A stretch of DNA of 64,000 nucleotides from Candidatus Formimonas warabiya (GTDB taxonomy: Bacteria > Bacillota > Dehalobacteriia > Dehalobacteriales > Dehalobacteriaceae). The first letter of the stretch is position 1, and every line of letters begins with the position of its first letter. The stretch is taken from assembly GCF_002777255.1 (NCBI RefSeq), contig NZ_CP017634.1:3174903-3238902 (forward strand), written 5' to 3'. The notes beneath the pieces were generated by a model, which saw only the letters and a program-made list of their open reading frames with translations, ran no database searches and was not told where the DNA came from. The position numbers and the translations under genes are program-made. Shown here piece by piece: positions 62,783 through 64,000 of the stretch.

Positions 62783-63652
62783 TCAAGATTTCAAGATTTG
62801 GTGCAGGAAGAACCGGTAAGGACCAAATTCCCCGCCAAAATTCATCGCCCCGATCTGTTTCACGCCAGGCACTTTACAGGCAGCACCTATGGATTCTTTT
62901 AAGGCGCGCATCATCAGGGCCTCCTCCACACCAAACATCAATAGATTCAAAATGGAGCCCACCTGGTCCGGAACCTTTGACCCGGCCACCTTTTCTCTTA
63001 TTTTCGGGCAATATTCCTCCAGCCGGTATACCTGTTCCAAACCAAATCCCATGGGGGATACGCCATCAATTCCCTCAAGGGCCTTTTTCCCGGCGCTCAC
63101 AGCCAGGACGGCAGCCGATTCATTTTCCGCATAACAGACAAAATGTCCGTCAGTTCCCTGCAAGGAAACAGTCAGTTCCTCTTCAAAAACAAACTCACCC
63201 GTCGTAGTGGGTACCACACATACCCTGCGGCCGCCGATTTGCCCATGGTCTTCCTTTTCGTTAAAATGAGGACGAAGCAGCTCATATACGTTCATTTTTG
63301 ACGTGCCGGTAATCTGGGGAAGCATACCATTAAAAATGGCACAGGTGGGAATTAAAGTGGCCAGATGCACTCTTAAAGCCAGCTCTTGGATAAAATCACT
63401 GTGCCGGTTGGGAGGCATGGTCACAGCGCAAATAATTCCCGGTCGTCCATCCGGGGTCTCTTGGGGCAGGGCCCGTCGCTCAATGCCCCCATTGATTCTG
63501 GATCCCAGTTCGCTGGAGCCGGCGGCACCCACAAACTGATGGGCGGCACCAAGGGCTACCTCCTCAGAAATGGCCGTAATCACCAGGCGCACGACTTCCA
63601 ATGCCCAGGCTTCGGCAAAAGTGTCTTGGATCACCACTCCGTTCAGTTCCAT
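62783..63652 (-). CDS. Homologue of formylmethanofuran:tetrahydromethanopterin formyltransferase
   Basis: A 289-residue Ftr/FhcD-family protein. Its opening MELNGVVIQDTFAEAWALEV, the QETPDGRPGIICAV segment near residue 63 and LIPTCAIFNGM near residue 98 match the N-terminal lobe of Ftr, and the second lobe follows at normal length. Ftr moves a formyl group in methanogens and methylotrophs. In a Firmicute with no other methanofuran or methanopterin gene visible, the carrier may differ (for example tetrahydrofolate). AAGGAGGG precedes the ATG. It lies 35 bases after the alcohol dehydrogenase and 170 bases before the ECF operon. Confidence 0.8.
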   Translation of the reverse strand: MELNGVVIQDTFAEAWALEVVRLVITAISEEVALGAAHQFVGAAGSSELGSRINGGIERRALPQETPDGRPGIICAVTMPPNRHSDFIQELALRVHLATLIPTCAIFNGMLPQITGTSKMNVYELLRPHFNEKEDHGQIGGRRVCVVPTTTGEFVFEEELTVSLQGTDGHFVCYAENESAAVLAVSAGKKALEGIDGVSPMGFGLEQVYRLEEYCPKIREKVAGSKVPDQVGSILNLLMFGVEEALMMRALKESIGAACKVPGVKQIGAMNFGGEFGPYRFFLHQILKS

Positions 63653-63687
63653 CGCTGACCCTCCTTACCCATGAATTCGAAAGCATG

Positions 63688-64000
63688 TCAGAGAACATGC
63701 CTATTTTGGATCAAAATCTTCAAGCCTTCTCTTTTCCTTGCCAGTTCAAAGGCCTTTTGAATATCCTCTAAAGCAAACCGGTGGGAAATGAGAGGCTCCA
63801 CCACCACGGCACCGGAAGCCATCGCCTGAAGGGCGTCTTCGTAGTGGCAAATCATAGAATCATAGCTCCCCATCAACTTAAGTTCCTGATAATGAACCAG
63901 ATCCAGGGGCAAGGCCAGTTTTTCCTTTAAGGCCGCAGCAAAATATAAAATCTGTCCCCCTCTGCCGGCCAGGTAGAGGGCCTGCTCCAAAACCTTTTCA
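63688..64000 (-). CDS. Zinc-type alcohol dehydrogenase, C-terminal part (cut by window edge)
   Basis: The last 103 residues of a medium-chain dehydrogenase/reductase are visible: the end of the nucleotide-binding domain (ALYLAGRGGQILYFAAA), ELKLMGSYDS and the C-terminal FALEDIQKAFELARKREGLK, typical of sorbitol or threonine dehydrogenase relatives. The N-terminus with the zinc ligands lies outside the window. It is on the same strand and just upstream of the formyltransferase-like gene, so they may be co-transcribed. Confidence 0.82.
   Translation of the reverse strand, partial: EKVLEQALYLAGRGGQILYFAAALKEKLALPLDLVHYQELKLMGSYDSMICHYEDALQAMASGAVVVEPLISHRFALEDIQKAFELARKREGLKILIQNRHVL

Overview
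The window reads as the chromosome of an anaerobic, mid-GC Firmicute (Clostridia, Peptococcaceae-like by gene content). Reasons: strong Shine-Dalgarno sequences and frequent GTG/TTG starts, the gap-pgk-tpi order, ECF transporters, corrinoid and pterin C1 enzymes, molybdenum hydroxylases, and no respiratory or photosynthetic genes. No rRNA, tRNA, CRISPR array, intact transposase or phage gene was seen.

Layout. (1) 1-3.1 kb, minus strand: gap, pgk and the start of tpiA, with an unusually structured 390-base gap-pgk spacer. (2) 3.3-10.9 kb, minus: one run with its own promoter, encoding a lipoate ligase fused to a DUF116 domain, an FAD oxidoreductase (LipT-like), two radical-SAM proteins of LipS1/LipS2 type, an M20 hydrolase and a hydantoinase. 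(3) 10.9-20.7 kb, minus: a purine/heterocycle degradation operon (ygeY, ygeW, ssnA-like amidohydrolase, xdhABC and a PreA-PreT fusion). (4) 20.9-29.4 kb: an MtmB-family methyltransferase with no pyrrolysine codon, its corrinoid protein, a nucleoside/purine-type BMP ABC transporter and a LacI regulator. Matching palindromes lie before the corrinoid gene and before the transporter. (5) 29.4-37.6 kb, minus: a second molybdenum hydroxylase lacking an FAD subunit, an ECF transporter with a YkoE-type S subunit, an amidohydrolase and an FMN reductase. (6) 38-49.5 kb: a LysR gene facing a plus-strand organic-acid operon (MmgE/PrpD, aconitase-type large and small subunits, AtuA-like, DUF4387, TctCBA, MATE, NHL) whose codon use differs from its surroundings. 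(7) 49.9-52.8 kb: an XRE-cupin regulator and an orphan molybdenum hydroxylase large subunit. (8) 52.9-64 kb, minus: a C1-type island with a UroD-family methyltransferase, a lipoyl (GcvH-like) carrier, a CCG-domain Fe-S protein, a GlcD-like flavoprotein, a pterin-binding methyltransferase, an aldo-keto reductase, a second ECF transporter with a 42-residue membrane protein, a formyltransferase (Ftr) homologue and a partial zinc alcohol dehydrogenase.

How the parts may work together (inference). The cell appears to import purine-like or N-methylated heterocycles, hydroxylate them with Xdh-type enzymes, open the rings with hydantoinase and amidohydrolases, and finish with YgeW/YgeY. Methyl groups could be removed by the MtmB-like protein onto the corrinoid protein and passed to pterin-linked C1 metabolism. 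The lipoate-assembly operon has one visible client in the window, the GcvH-like protein at 53.9-54.3 kb. The two candidate undescribed systems are the pyrrolysine-free MtmB/corrinoid pair under LacI control in a purine-degradation locus, and the lipoyl-carrier/CCG/flavoprotein/methyltransferase operon.
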